Notes: generated by a model not told the origin, from the letters alone. DNA of 64,000 nt from Candidatus Anammoxibacter sp. (GCA_021777055.1 JAIQZO010000034.1:62001-126000), one strand, 5' to 3'. Counted from the first letter of the stretch, positions 27,650-38,300 are shown. Translations and numbers: made by a program.

Positions 27650-28177
27650 CAGTTTTTCTTATATTATTATTTAGAATGTCATTAAAGAAGTGTATTTATT
27701 ATTTAAATATTCTTAAAATAAAAAATGCATGAGGATGGCCTCCCCATGCACAGGAAATCTGGTTCCATTCGTGATGAGTTAAAATGTAGGATGGGTAGAG
27801 CGCTCGCGAAACCCATCAAAAACTCTAGGCACTTGATGTTGTATATAACTTTGATTTACGAACAAGGATTAACGAATAGTGATTTACAATCTTAGTATTT
27901 AAACCGTCATTTCAAAAATCAGAAATCGTTAGTCTTTGTTTTCAAATCGCTTTTCAAGACAATAAAGAACAAGAATTGAAAACAGATATTCTTTATCCAT
28001 TTCCATTAGGTAACATAATGAAGTAACTACAAATCTATGCTTTATTCTGACATCTGTTTCCTGACTTCTGTGTTCCAAATCTGGTTACGCCTTTGCTGCC
28101 TTATGTAAAACTTCCGGCAATAAAAAAATGCATCGAGAGGGACTCCCGATGCACAGAGACAGAAAACAGTATGGCGA
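27650..28177. other. Intergenic region with short repeats
   Basis: It holds GATGGGTAGAGCGCTCGCGAAACCCATC (27793-27820, a relative of the hairpins after the giant genes), a segment near 27850-27900 that is an inverted relative of repeats at 43515-43610 and 59095-59200, and a TGCATCG..CGATGCA hairpin at 28127-28145 just 3' of the next gene. No gene seen. Confidence 0.5.
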
Positions 28178-28537
28178 TTATCTTATTTTAGAATTATTAA
28201 CATTCGATTTTGTATTTTCTAGTTTGACTATGTCATTCGGAATGACATCTTTTTTTGCCAACCCGCTGTGGCTTAATGACTTTAATGAAAACCCTTTATT
28301 GTCTATGGTACTATCAGATTTTATATTTCCTTTATCGTTGTTATAAGATCGCCCGTTATATGGTAAGCCGTTATCCGGAAGGCCATTGAGTAAAATACCA
28401 TTAAACGGAAGGCCATTATCCGGAAGGCCATTAAATCCCTTTCCCGCATGGACTTGGTTTGTAAATAGTAAAGCAAACACGCTAATACAGCCAAAAGCAA
28501 CTACTTTTCTTACTAATTTTCCATTTAGATTTTCCAT
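28178..28537 (-). CDS. Exported peptide with xNGLP pentapeptide repeats
   Basis: The 119-residue product has a signal peptide (1-31, ending QVHAGK) and AAAGGAG ahead of the ATG. Residues 34-66 form six five-residue units around Asn-Gly: FNGLP, DNGLP, FNGIL, LNGLP, DNGLP, YNGRS. The rest is polar and Lys/Asn/Ser-rich. Proteins with NG-based pentapeptide runs are known from myxobacteria and planctomycetes, but their role is not established. It lies 168 bases downstream of the RWVSAC gene and probably shares its sigma-54 promoter, with a strong hairpin in between that could lower or process the distal message. Confidence 0.75.
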   Translation of the reverse strand: MENLNGKLVRKVVAFGCISVFALLFTNQVHAGKGFNGLPDNGLPFNGILLNGLPDNGLPYNGRSYNNDKGNIKSDSTIDNKGFSLKSLSHSGLAKKDVIPNDIVKLENTKSNVNNSKIR

Positions 28538-28573
28538 TTTTTTCTCCTTTATAAATATTTAATTCCTTGTAAA

Positions 28574-28622
28574 CAAGAAACACGCTGGTTCAATCTTGCA
28601 GATTGAACCAGCGTGTTTCTTG
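28574..28622 (-). terminator. Perfect 22-bp hairpin between two genes
   Basis: Arms at 28574-28595 (CAAGAAACACGCTGG..) and 28601-28622 are perfect complements over 22 bp, loop TTGCA. On the minus strand the stem is followed by TTTACAAGG, so it is at best a partial terminator; it could act as an attenuator or mRNA-stabilising structure between the RWVSAC gene and the xNGLP gene. The GGTTCAATCTTGCAGATTGAACC core also occurs in relic form at 15196 and 25155. Confidence 0.65.
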
Positions 28623-28704
28623 TATCTTTTATAAGTTTTCGGTGGTAAGAACATTTAGTCTTAGCCTACAAAACTGCTTCAGCCAAATACCACCTCCTTT
28701 AACC

Positions 28705-29406
28705 TCACTCTGGTTTTAAATATACAGAGATAACCTCATTATAAGTATGATCATTAACTATATGGCTATCTTTGTCACCGCAAAACCCGGTAAAAACAAA
28801 CCCACACTTTGTGATAGTATTGTCATGACTCAAAGTATTATCTATTTCAGTACATACACGAAGATCAAATATACCGTTACTATTATCTTCTGCGGTTCGA
28901 TCACCTATGCAAGTGTAGTACTCAGCTTTATCTAAAAAGATATTTCCAAAAAAATCACCTTCATATATAGAAAATTCCTTCTCCTCTTTACTTGTTGTCT
29001 GTAAATATTTATGTGGTGATTGCTTGGCTTGCATAGAAATTTGCACTTTTCTTCCGTAGTAATTTGTACGGCCTAATATACATGCAGAAACCCATCTCTC
29101 TTCAGATTCTGTAAGTTCATTCTTGATCCAGCCGGGAGCGAGATTCATACTTCCCTGAAAATTGTATTCTGTTCCACCTATATTGGCATATAACTCAACA
29201 TCTTCTGGTAATGCGCAGCTTACGAGATACTTTAGCAACTCCCTCCCTTGTTCGGAATCAAGATACCCGGTCTCTTTCATCTCTATTCTTTTAATTACAT
29301 TCATTTTTGGTAAATCATTATCATTTGAACCCGCATTGGTAAAATTAGTAACCAATATGACAAAGACGCCGGTACAAACAATAGAGATTATTTTCTTTTT
29401 AACCAT
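28705..29406 (-). CDS. Exported conserved protein (RWVSACILxRTN family)
   Basis: The 233-residue product has a signal peptide (MVKKKIISIVCTGVFVILV, ending NAGSN). Its core reads LLKYLVSCALPEDVELY, FQGSMNLAPGWIKNEL, ERWVSACILGRTNYYG, VQISMQA and EGDFFGNIF. From memory this block is shared by exported proteins of myxobacteria and other delta-type bacteria with no assigned function; this recollection is not checked. Several cysteines (CALP, SACI, YTCIG, RVCTE, TKCGF, GFCGD) suggest disulfides. It is promoter-proximal to the xNGLP peptide gene. The sigma-54 promoter D leaves a short leader of about 40 bases. Confidence 0.75.
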   Translation of the reverse strand: MVKKKIISIVCTGVFVILVTNFTNAGSNDNDLPKMNVIKRIEMKETGYLDSEQGRELLKYLVSCALPEDVELYANIGGTEYNFQGSMNLAPGWIKNELTESEERWVSACILGRTNYYGRKVQISMQAKQSPHKYLQTTSKEEKEFSIYEGDFFGNIFLDKAEYYTCIGDRTAEDNSNGIFDLRVCTEIDNTLSHDNTITKCGFVFTGFCGDKDSHIVNDHTYNEVISVYLKPE

Positions 29407-29457
29407 TCCAAATTCTTCTTAACGAGAATAGAGATAATATTGTATACCTTTTTATAA

Positions 29458-29473
29458 AGCAACAAATGTGCCA
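29458..29473 (-). promoter_or_regulatory. Sigma-54 promoter D
   Basis: On the minus strand TGGCAC-ATTTG-TTGCT, a full match to the consensus TGGCAC-N5-TTGCW. Predicted start at about 29446. Confidence 0.85.
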
Positions 29474-29547
29474 ACAATGAGAGACATCTTGTAACGTGTG
29501 TCAGTAAATGATGTTATGTGGTGGATGATAAAATTTCATAGCAGATA

Positions 29548-29681
29548 AAGGGGTGCCACAAAATTGGCGTTGATTTCGCTCAAATCAGGAATTGCAACTA
29601 CAACATATTGCTATGCTGTACGTTATGATAAAATATGCCTTGATGTAAAATGTGGCTATATTTAAGAAATGTGGCACCCTT
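29548..29681 (-). promoter_or_regulatory. Enhancer-like element D
   Basis: AAGGGGTGCCACA (29548-29560) near the promoter; TGTGGCT at 29651-29657 and TGTGGCACCCTT at 29670-29681. The near box is 75 bp upstream of the -24 element. The element is 134 bp, the longest of the five. Confidence 0.7.
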
Positions 29682-29973
29682 TTATATTCCATTAACACTC
29701 ATACATTTTAGTTTGTTTAAAAACAAAAACGTCTTATTCCCGGGTTTTGCCTGGGAACACACTTATTTCCAGATGCACTGTCTCTAGTTTTCTTTTTTAC
29801 AAATTTGCAGTGTTAGTATATTGTTGCAGTGTCTTCCTTGGTACAACATTACAATTTATGGACTAGTAATGATAAATAATAAAGATTCAGCAACCATGAA
29901 TGGAATACCGAATCTCTGTGTTTTAAATATAATCTGATTAATCTAACTTTTGTCGTATATTTTTACCAGGTTA
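29682..29973. other. Intergenic DNA
   Basis: Nothing recognisable apart from short imperfect palindromes. Confidence 0.4.
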
Positions 29974-30228
29974 GTCCAAACTGATTTTTATGAAAATGGT
30001 TTCTCCAAAAAAAGTCCTGTATGGGGACTTATTGTAAGCAAATCTAGCCCCGAAAAGGGCAATAGAAAGATAAACGTTAAATAATATGACTAACTTGATA
30101 ACGAGACATTTCAGCCCCCCCAAGCGGGGCTTATTTGGATAAGGATGTCATTCTATACCCACAGCTAAAGCAGTGGGCTAACTTCGTTTGCCACTTTCGG
30201 GGCTAGAGTTGCTGAAATCAGTTTGAAC
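29974..30228. repeat. 255-bp nested inverted-repeat element
   Basis: The outer ends GTCCAAACTGATTTT (29974-29988) and AAATCAGTTTGAAC (30215-30228) are inverted copies with one mismatch; the inner ends CTAGCCCCGAAA (30044-30055) and TTTCGGGGCTAG (30195-30206) are a perfect 12-bp pair. Inside are two small hairpins, AGCCCCC..GCGGGGCT and CCCAC-AGCTAAAGCA-GTGGG, the latter of the kind found at IS200/IS605 and REP-type ends. No coding capacity. It is likely a non-autonomous mobile element. Confidence 0.6.
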
Positions 30229-30246
30229 ATAAGTCTTACCTCTCCA

Positions 30247-30864
30247 TCATTTTTCTTGAAGTTTGGGAGAGGCCTTCTCGTATTCTATCGTTAACGAAAT
30301 GTCTTCAGTAATAGTACTGCCTCTTTTTTTTAATGTTTCATCAATGTTGTCACTATTAATATATGTTATGGAAACCCCTTCAAAGTTTAGGGAAAAATCT
30401 TCTACCGGTACATCTTCTGAATGACCACTACCGCTGACTTTATAACTGGTTACCTTGACGTTTTTCAATTCATACTTTAAATAAGTACTTCTGGGGCCAC
30501 CGTAGGTAGCTTTATCGTTCTCTTCTATTTCTTCCTTTTCTATATGGTAGAATTCAACTATAACCTCAGGGAATATTGTGCCTTTAAGTACGGCTTCAGA
30601 TATGTAAGGAGAGAAACTGTCAACTCTTTTACTGATAATAAAGTTACCAGAACTTTCAGGATTGATATCTTTATTTTCGCTACCGACGATACTACTGGAG
30701 TCAATCTCTGCCCAATCACCATTGTCATTATATTCGCCCTTAATATCAGGAAACTTAACCCAAGCTGAGGCCTGTAAAGTTGCCGTTGCCACAAATAATG
30801 CGCTAATAAAAAAACCACCTACCCATAATGCCTTTATTGTAGACCATCCAGATCTAATTCTCAT
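30247..30864 (-). CDS. Exported Hcp-like (type VI tube protein family) protein
   Basis: The 205-residue product has an N-terminal hydrophobic export signal (about 13-33) followed by the Hcp pattern: WVKFPDIKGEYNDNGDWAEIDS, FIISKRVDSFSPYISEAVLKGT, VEFYHIE, YLKYELKNVKVTSYKVSG and VEDFSLNFEGVSITYI. Classical Hcp proteins are cytoplasmic ring subunits of the T6SS tube; copies with a signal peptide and no T6SS genes around, as here, occur in several phyla and have no proven role. AGGAGG precedes the ATG and a near-consensus sigma-54 promoter lies about 90 bases upstream; some true T6SS operons are also sigma-54 dependent. Confidence 0.8.
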   Translation of the reverse strand: MRIRSGWSTIKALWVGGFFISALFVATATLQASAWVKFPDIKGEYNDNGDWAEIDSSSIVGSENKDINPESSGNFIISKRVDSFSPYISEAVLKGTIFPEVIVEFYHIEKEEIEENDKATYGGPRSTYLKYELKNVKVTSYKVSGSGHSEDVPVEDFSLNFEGVSITYINSDNIDETLKKRGSTITEDISLTIEYEKASPKLQEK

Positions 30865-30953
30865 AATAATCCTCCTAAAATTAATTACTTTTAAATAATA
30901 TTTGTAAATTTAAAATATATTTCTGAAAACGTTCCCTTTTAATCTTATTACTT

Positions 30954-30969
30954 AGCAACAACTATGCCA
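30954..30969 (-). promoter_or_regulatory. Sigma-54 promoter E
   Basis: On the minus strand TGGCAT-AGTTG-TTGCT. Predicted start about 30942, 78-base leader. Confidence 0.82.
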
Positions 30970-31042
30970 AAGTCTTAAACAAGTCATAAGAGGTGTATTG
31001 GCCAGTAATTACATTTTGTATGTAAGGGAGGAAGTCCTTTGT

Positions 31043-31158
31043 AAGGGGTGCCACAAAAATAGATAACAAAAGTTGTGATATCGGATAAATAACCAATAAC
31101 TGCTTTAAATTAGAGGGGATAACGATTTGTGGCAGTTTAGCTAAATGTGGCACCCTTT
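31043..31158 (-). promoter_or_regulatory. Enhancer-like element E
   Basis: AAGGGGTGCCACA (31043-31055), then TGTGGCA at 31128-31134 and 31146-31152 (18 bp apart) followed by CCCTTTA. The near box is 74 bp upstream of the -24 element. Confidence 0.7.
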
Positions 31159-31806
31159 ATGGTTTTCCTATATAAAAACTTCTTTTTTTTAAAGTTTGTA
31201 GTTTTTATGGAATACAGAATCCAGGAGTCAGACGCTAGAATAAAAGAAGACCGGATGAAGGGAGTGCATGTTTATCAGGTGAATAGGCTGAAGACTGAAG
31301 GCTGAAGTAAATCAACACTTTACCCTGAAAGGGTAATATTCATAAGCCCAGGGTAAGCGGAGCACACCCTGGGTATATATAGAATAAAACATAAACCCTA
31401 AAGGGGTTTTACAAAAAGTGCAAATTTGCAAAAGAATTCATTTTCTTCAAAAATGTTATGAGTAGGATTAAAAGCTGAAATTGTGAGGGTAGAAAATGAA
31501 TTACAATGATCTTGTGGAAAAGTTAATACCAAAGCATGAGCTCATTTAAATAGACAGAAAGAAGTTTTGTAAAACCCTTTCAGGGTTTATATCTCTTTTT
31601 CTCTTAAACCCAGGGTGGTGCTTTGCTCTACCCTGGGCGATTGCGTATTACCCCATTGGGGTATTTTAGATCTAATGTTAAAATAAGGAAAATTGTAAAA
31701 ATTTCAACATTCTTTAAGCTTTTTAATACTTCCCCACTTTTCCTGAAAACAGCTTGAATTTACGAATTCTTGATATGTTCGTGTCGCCAAACCCATCCTA
31801 CTATAT
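31159..31806. repeat. Palindrome-rich (REP-like) intergenic DNA
   Basis: Strings of short palindromes: ACCCTGAAAGGGTAA (31322), GCCCAGGGT..ACCCTGGG (31349-31373), ACCCTAAAGGGGT (31394), ACCCTTTCAGGGTTT (31573), CCCAGGG..CCCTGGG (31609-31637) and ACCCCATTGGGGT (31651). The same vocabulary fills the gaps between the giant genes. No gene seen. Confidence 0.6.
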
Positions 31807-34725
31807 TTACTCCTGTGTAACAGAAACACTCTTATCTTCCGTGCGAAATACTACCTCGCCATTTGTTTCTAGAAATCCGAATCTGACCTTAAATCGTGCA
31901 GTGCCGTCTGTGCGTGTGTCAGCAGATAATGGCCTTACTGATACTGTACGCCCTTTTGCTGTTGCATCTACCCTTGCATCTGCCTGAGGATTTCCCTCCT
32001 TGTCAATAACAGTGATTACAACTTCCCTTGGTATAAGAGAGCTTCCAAATGAATCCGGGTTTGCTGTCAATTTTGATTCATCTATAGGAGTTGGTGTAGG
32101 AGTTGGCGTTGGCTCTAATGTTGGAGCAGGAGTTGGAGTTGGCTCTAACGTTGGAGCAGGAGTAGGCGTTGGTTCTAACGTTGGTGTCGGAGTTGGTATA
32201 AATGTTGGTTCAGGCGTTACTGTGGGTGTTGGTAACACAACGGGTAGTCCGAAGTCGCCTGTTAACGCAGGTGATGTTCCGGTTGAGACAAATGAAGTTC
32301 CTGCTGCATTTGTAAGATTGGCGCTCTCTCTTATTGTTAGTGTCAGTTCGCCAACAGCGGGAGGTGTTGCTCCGTTAGAGTCTACTATTATGATAACAAT
32401 GGTTGAGGTATCAATCCGTGAGCCAATGTAATCAATCCCGAGAATCTGGGAGAATATAAACAGGTCGTCAAGCTCTGCCTTTGTTGAGATAGGAACCTCG
32501 TTTGTCGCGTCTGAAAATTTCACTGTTATGGTATCTCCGTCTGAATATACGGCATCTCCGTCGTCAGGGTCATCCGCTGTTATAGAGATGATAGATGGTC
32601 CCGGTTTAACAGAGAGCAATTGTCCGAAAATCTCAAATTCATCATTCACCAATGCTTCAGTATCGTCATCACCGGACCATATCACAAGATACTGGTTGCT
32701 TGTGGGGTTGAAGGCCACTGCGGGTGAGAAGGCTCCAAAATTGTCGTCTCCATCTGTTCCCATATCGCTGATGCGGAAGTCGTTAGCACCAATCTCTGTA
32801 CCGGTCGTGGCATCTATACGTTGCCCAAATATCTCAAATTCTTCATTCACCAATGCCCCCGTATCGTCATCGCCGGTCCACACCACAAGATACTCGTTGT
32901 TTGTAATGTTGAATACAACTGCAGTGGAAGCGACAAAGAAACCTAAAAATCCATCGGGCCCGGTATTGCTGATTCGAAAGTCGTTAGCACCAACCTCTTC
33001 GCCGGTAGCCGCGTTGATGCGTTGTCCGAAGATCTCAACCTCGTCATCCGCCAATGGGCTTGTATCGTCATCACCGAACCATACAACAAGATATTCTTCG
33101 CTTGTGGGGTTGAAGGCCACTGCGGGTGAGAAGGCTCCAAAATTGCTGTCACCATCAGTTCCCATATCGCTGATGCGGAAGTCGTTAGCACCAATCTCTG
33201 CACCAGTCATGGCATCAAGACGTTGTCCAAATATCTCTCTTTCGTTATCCACCAATGGGCTTGTGTCGTCATCGCCGTTCCATACAACAAGATACTCGTC
33301 GCTTGTGGGGTTGAAGGCCACTGCGGGGGAGAAAGCTGCAAAATTGTTGTCTCCATCAGTTCCCATATCACTGATGCGGAAGTCGTTAGCGCCAACCTCT
33401 TCGCCGGTAGCCGCGTTGATGCGTTGTGCGAAGATCTCAAACTCGAAACTCACCAATGCGCCCGTATTGTCACTACCTTGCCATACCACAAGATACTCAT
33501 TGCTTGTGGGGTTGAAGGTCACTGCAGGGTTGAAGGCAATGAAACTGGTATCCCCGTCAGTTCCCATATCGCTGATACGAAAGTCGTTTGCTCCCAATTC
33601 TATGCCAGTTGCAGCGTCAATGCGTTGTCCGAAAATCTCAAATTCCTCATCTACCAATGTACCCGTATTGTCATCGCCGGCCCAGACCACAAGATATTCA
33701 TTGTTTGTAGAGTTGAAGGCCACTACAGGGTCGGCGGTGTCGAACCGGCTATCCCCATCCGACCCCATATCGCTGATACGAAAGTCGTTAGTTCCAATAT
33801 CTTTACCTGTGGTTGCGTCAATGCGTTGTCCGAAAATCTCAACTCCGCTATCCAGCAATGTCCCTATATCGTGCTCACCGCTCCATACAACAAGATACTC
33901 GTTGTTCGTGGGATTGAAGGCAACTGAAGGGTTTAAGGCTCCAAGATCAGGATCCCCATCGGATCCCATATTGCTGATGCGGAAGTCATTTGTGCCTATT
34001 TCAGGATCAACAGTTACTGGATAGGATGCCTTTGCAAGCGCAGTTCCATCAACAACAATACGTGTGCCGGTAACCGTTACATTCATAGTCGCTGGTAATT
34101 CATTGTTGTTTGCGTCATACACACGGACATCACCTAAGCTTACCACTCCGTCTTTATCATTCCATTGCCAGCCGTCTTTACCAGACACCAAGGTCCCGGC
34201 GCTTTCAACTCTTCCTTCAATTATAAGATCATCACCCTTTAATGGTACTTTTTCTGTAATAACAAATTGTTGTTCAACCGTGTTCGCCTTTGCCATGTAT
34301 TGTTCTACTATTCTACCACGTTTGTAGCTAACCATGCCGGGTTCGCTGATTTGGGGCATTACAGCTTTTTTATTAATATTTGACAGAGGAGTAGATTTTG
34401 TCCCAATATACTCAAGACTCCACTGCCAATCCGGCCCACCATGTAAAGGTCTGAACCTTACACCGTTTTTTAAAAAGGCCATTATGTGGCGGGGGTGTCT
34501 TAACTCATAACCATCTTTTGTCATTTGCAAACTATTTATAGCCACTCCCATAGCCTTTTCCGGCGATATAATATTGTCCTGCATTATTTGGAGCCGCGTT
34601 TCTATGCTGTGATCTCTAACTGAATTAAGCGCTGCAATAGTGTGATTTGTGAATGTACATACATTAACTAAAATCATCAATATTGATATAGCGACAATAA
34701 AAAATTTGTTATACCTCTTCGCCAT
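31807..34725 (-). CDS. Giant exported repeat protein 1: seven-repeat propeller-like region, Ig-like module, Pro stalk, invasin-like end
   Basis: The 972-residue product has a signal peptide (about 1-31) and a ~220-residue N-terminal domain ([19 protein letters not shown] at its end). Then come exactly seven 67-residue repeats with the signature [16 protein letters not shown]..AFNPTxNEYLVVW..[12 protein letters not shown]. Next is one [19 protein letters not shown] module, a Thr/Pro-rich linker with repeated [10 protein letters not shown] units and a C-terminal Big-1/invasin-like domain ([39 protein letters not shown]). Seven blade-sized beta repeats suggest a seven-bladed beta-propeller, by inference. 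AAAGGAGG precedes the ATG. The protein is likely displayed outside the cell. Confidence 0.82.
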   Translation of the reverse strand: MAKRYNKFFIVAISILMILVNVCTFTNHTIAALNSVRDHSIETRLQIMQDNIISPEKAMGVAINSLQMTKDGYELRHPRHIMAFLKNGVRFRPLHGGPDWQWSLEYIGTKSTPLSNINKKAVMPQISEPGMVSYKRGRIVEQYMAKANTVEQQFVITEKVPLKGDDLIIEGRVESAGTLVSGKDGWQWNDKDGVVSLGDVRVYDANNNELPATMNVTVTGTRIVVDGTALAKASYPVTVDPEIGTNDFRISNMGSDGDPDLGALNPSVAFNPTNNEYLVVWSGEHDIGTLLDSGVEIFGQRIDATTGKDIGTNDFRISDMGSDGDSRFDTADPVVAFNSTNNEYLVVWAGDDNTGTLVDEEFEIFGQRIDAATGIELGANDFRISDMGTDGDTSFIAFNPAVTFNPTSNEYLVVWQGSDNTGALVSFEFEIFAQRINAATGEEVGANDFRISDMGTDGDNNFAAFSPAVAFNPTSDEYLVVWNGDDDTSPLVDNEREIFGQRLDAMTGAEIGANDFRISDMGTDGDSNFGAFSPAVAFNPTSEEYLVVWFGDDDTSPLADDEVEIFGQRINAATGEEVGANDFRISNTGPDGFLGFFVASTAVVFNITNNEYLVVWTGDDDTGALVNEEFEIFGQRIDATTGTEIGANDFRISDMGTDGDDNFGAFSPAVAFNPTSNQYLVIWSGDDDTEALVNDEFEIFGQLLSVKPGPSIISITADDPDDGDAVYSDGDTITVKFSDATNEVPISTKAELDDLFIFSQILGIDYIGSRIDTSTIVIIIVDSNGATPPAVGELTLTIRESANLTNAAGTSFVSTGTSPALTGDFGLPVVLPTPTVTPEPTFIPTPTPTLEPTPTPAPTLEPTPTPAPTLEPTPTPTPTPIDESKLTANPDSFGSSLIPREVVITVIDKEGNPQADARVDATAKGRTVSVRPLSADTRTDGTARFKVRFGFLETNGEVVFRTEDKSVSVTQE

Positions 34726-35382
34726 AATTATTCCTCCTTTTTTTAATTAGCGCCTTCGGCGGACTTTAATATCGGAAATAGACAGAATTTTTTAGGTAGG
34801 GTGCATTTTATGCACCGAAATGTAACGACAGATACTCTATTAATCTACTATGATTTTGTATGTCGGTACATAATACGCGCCCTACATTTTGCAACCTTTT
34901 ATCGTACAACTAATAAAAATAAAAAATCCTGTACTATTAAATTAGCGCCTACGGCGGACTTATGCTTTTAAAATCTTAATCCTAATGATACTCTTAATCT
35001 TAATCGCAGAGTGTGGATTAAGAGTAAGAGTATCATTCTTATTTGACCCTGAAAGGGACGGATATACTAGCCCAGGGCAACGCCCTGGTACAAAAATACA
35101 AAAAGATATAGCCCTGCAAGGGCGTAACATACATTGGCGATGAATCTGGAAAACATGTTGCACCCATTCAGGGTGCGATTTAATGGTTATCGTTAACCCG
35201 GGGCGCTGCCCCGGGCTGGTATGTATAACCCCTTTGGGGTATTCTGCATATCTTTAAATCTTTCTATTTTAAGTTAACTGTAAATTTATAATCTTAATCT
35301 ATATCCACGCACAGCGATTAGGATTAAGACTATAGAATTATTGATGGGTTTCGCGATAGCGAAACCCATCTACATTCTAAAT
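34726..35382. repeat. Duplicated palindrome-rich spacer, copy 1
   Basis: Holds GGTGCATTTTATGCACC (34799), an imperfect long hairpin with left arm AATCCTAATGATACTC.. (34979) and right arm ending GAGTATCATTCTTATT (about 35040), a run of small palindromes (CCCTGAAAGGG, CCCAGGGCAACGCCCTGG, GCCCTGCAAGGGC, CACCCATTCAGGGTG, CCGGGGCGCTGCCCCGG, ACCCCTTTGGGGT) and, 3' of the next gene, TGATGGGTTTCGCGATAGCG and its mirror (35341-35370). It is about 90 percent alike, by eye, to the spacers at 38770-39231 and 42580-43020. No gene. Confidence 0.7.
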
Positions 35383-38300
35383 CTACTCCTGTGTAACAGA
35401 AACACTCTTATCTTCCGTGCTAAATACTACCTCGCCGTTTGTTTCAAGAAATCCGAATCTGACCTTGAATCGTGCAGTGCCGTCTGTGCGAGTGTCAGCA
35501 GATAATGGTCTTACTGATACTGTACGCCCTTTTGCTGTTGCATCTACCCTTACACCTGCCTGAGGATTCCCCTCCTTGTCAAGAACCGTGATTACAACAT
35601 CCTTTGGTATAAGAGAGCTTCCAAATGAATCCGGGTTAGCTGTCAATTTTGATTCATCTATAGGAGTTGGTGTAGGAGTAGGCGTTGGCTCTAACGTTGG
35701 AGCAGGGGTAGGAGTTGGCTCTGCCGTTGGTGTCGGTGTTGGCGTAGTTATAGGTGTAAATGTTGGCTCTGGTGTTGCCGTGGGGGTTGGTAACACAACG
35801 GGTAGTCCGAAGTCGCCTGCTAACGCAGGTGATGTCCCGGTTGAGACAAATGAAGTTCCTGCTGCATTTGTAAGATTGCCGCTCTCTTTTATTGTTAGTG
35901 TCAGTTCGCCAACGGCTGGAGGTGTTGCTCCGTTAGAGTCTACTATAATGATAACAAGGGTTGAGGTATCAGTCCATGAGCCAATGTAATCAATTCCGAG
36001 AATCTGGGAGAATATAAACAGGTTGTCAAGCTCTGCCTTTGTTGTGATGGGAACCTCGTTGGTTGCTCCTGAAAATAGCACTGTTATGGTATCTCCGTCT
36101 GAATATACAGCATCTCCATCGTCAGGGTCATCCGCAGTTACAGATAAGATAGAAGGGCCTTCCAAGGTCCCGAAATCGCCAACCAGTGCAGGTGATGTGG
36201 CTGTTGAAGGAAGTGAGGTCTCTTCCACATTCTTAAGGTTGCTGCTCTCTTTAACTGTCAATGTGAACACGCCTATTTCAGGGGGAGTTGCGCCAATTGA
36301 ATTAGTAATGAATATAACCAGGGTTGATGCATTGCTCCATGTACCAGTATAATCTATCCCCAGGGAGTCGGAGAATGTAAATATGGAATCTATCTCCACC
36401 TTTGATGCGACAGAAGGCTCGTTTGTCTCTTCTGAAAAGATTACAGTAATAATATCACTATCGGAATATACTGTATCTCCATCATCAGGGTCATCTGCAG
36501 TTATAGAGAGGATGGACGGCCCTGGCTTAACAGAGAGCAATTGCCCGAAAATCTCAAATTCATCATCCACCAATGCGCCAGTATCGTCATCGCCATTCCA
36601 CACCACAAGATACTGATTGTTTGTGGGGTTGAAGTCAACTGCAGGTTGGCTGGCAAAGAAACTGGTATCCCCGTCAGTTCCCATATCGCTAATGCGAAAG
36701 TCGTTGGCCCCAAGCTCTGCTCCAGTAGCGGCGTCAATGCGTTGCCCGAAAATCTCCAATTCATCATCCACCAATGGGTTCGTATCGTCATCACCGTTCC
36801 ATACCACAAGATACTCGTTGTTTGTAAGGTTGTAGCTTAGTGTAGGGAACTGTCCACCGAAACTGATATCACTATCAGTTCCCATATCGCTGATGCGGAA
36901 GTCGTTAGCTCCAACCTCTTCGCCAGTAGCAGCGTTGATGCGTTGTCCGAAGATCTCAAACTCGTCATCTACAAGTGTGCCAATATTGTCATCGCCATTC
37001 CAGACAACAAGATACTCGTTGTTTGTGGGGGAGTAGGCAACGGCGGGAAATCTAGCTTCAAAATTGCCATCTCCATTAGTTCCCATATCGCTAATGCGGA
37101 AGTCGTTAGCTCCAATCTCTGTACCAGTTATGGCATCAATACGTTGGCCAAATATCTCAAATTCGCCATTCACCAATGTCTCCGTATCGTCCTCACCTTT
37201 CCACACCACAAGATACTGATTGTTTGTAGAGTTGAAGCTTACTGCAGGGAATTGTGCAGCGAAACTGGTATCACCATCAGTTCCCATATCACTGATGCGG
37301 AAGTCGTTAGCTCCAACCTCTTCGCCGGTAGCAGCGTTAATGCGTTGTCCGAAGACCTCAGCCTCGAAACTCACCAATGCGCCCGTATTGTCACTACCGT
37401 GCCAGACAACAAGATACTCGTTGCTTGTGGGATTGAAGGTCACTGCAGGGTTTAAGGCAAAGAAACCGGTATCCCCGTCAGTTCCCATATCACTGATGCG
37501 GAAGTCGTTAGTGCCAATTTCATCGCCGGTAGCAGCGTTAATGCGTTGTCCGAAGATCTCAAACTCGTCATCTCCAAGTGTACCAATATTTTCATCTCCA
37601 ATCCACACAACAAGATACTCGTTGTTTGTGGGGTTGAAGGCCACTTTAGGGAGAAAAGCATCGAAACTGGTATCCGCATCAGTTCCCATATCACTGATGC
37701 GGAAGTCGTTAGTGCCAATCTCTGCGCCAGTGGTTGCGTCAATGCGTTGGCCAAAAATCTCAAATCCGCTATCCCGCAATGTGCCTATATCATGCTTGCC
37801 GCTCCATACCACAAGATACTCGTTGTTCGTGGGGTTAAAGGCAACTGAAGGGTTGACGGCGTCAAGATTGGGATCCCCATCGGATCCCATATTGCTGATG
37901 CGGAAGTCATTTGTGCCTATCTCCGGATCGATAGTAACCGGATAGGTAGCCTTTGCAAGCGCAGTTCCATCAACAACAATACGTGTGCCTGAAACGGTTA
38001 CATTCATTGTTGCAGGCAGTTCATTGCCCTCTGCGTCATATACAAAAACATCACCCAAACTTACAACTCCGTTTTTATCATTCCATTGCCAGCCGTCTTT
38101 ACCAGACTCCAAGGTCCCGGCACTTTCAACGGCCCCCTCAATTACAAGATCGCTACCTTTTAATGGTAATTGTTCTGTAATAACAAATTGCTGTTCCACC
38201 GTATTTGCCTTTGCCAGGTATTGTTCCACTATACCACCACGCTTGTAGCTTATCACTCCGGGTTCGCTGCTTTGCGGCATTACAGTTTTTCTATTAATAT

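Noticed and set aside
32000..34024. Long plus-strand frames opposite giant protein 1, including a ~500-codon one and a VGVGVG-rich one
   Set aside because: They are antisense shadows of a regular repeat gene; their composition mirrors the NEYLVVW repeats and the Thr-Pro stalk, and they lack ribosome sites.
37220..37945. 241-codon plus-strand frame opposite giant protein 2
   Set aside because: Antisense shadow caused by the 201-bp repeat period; no start signals.
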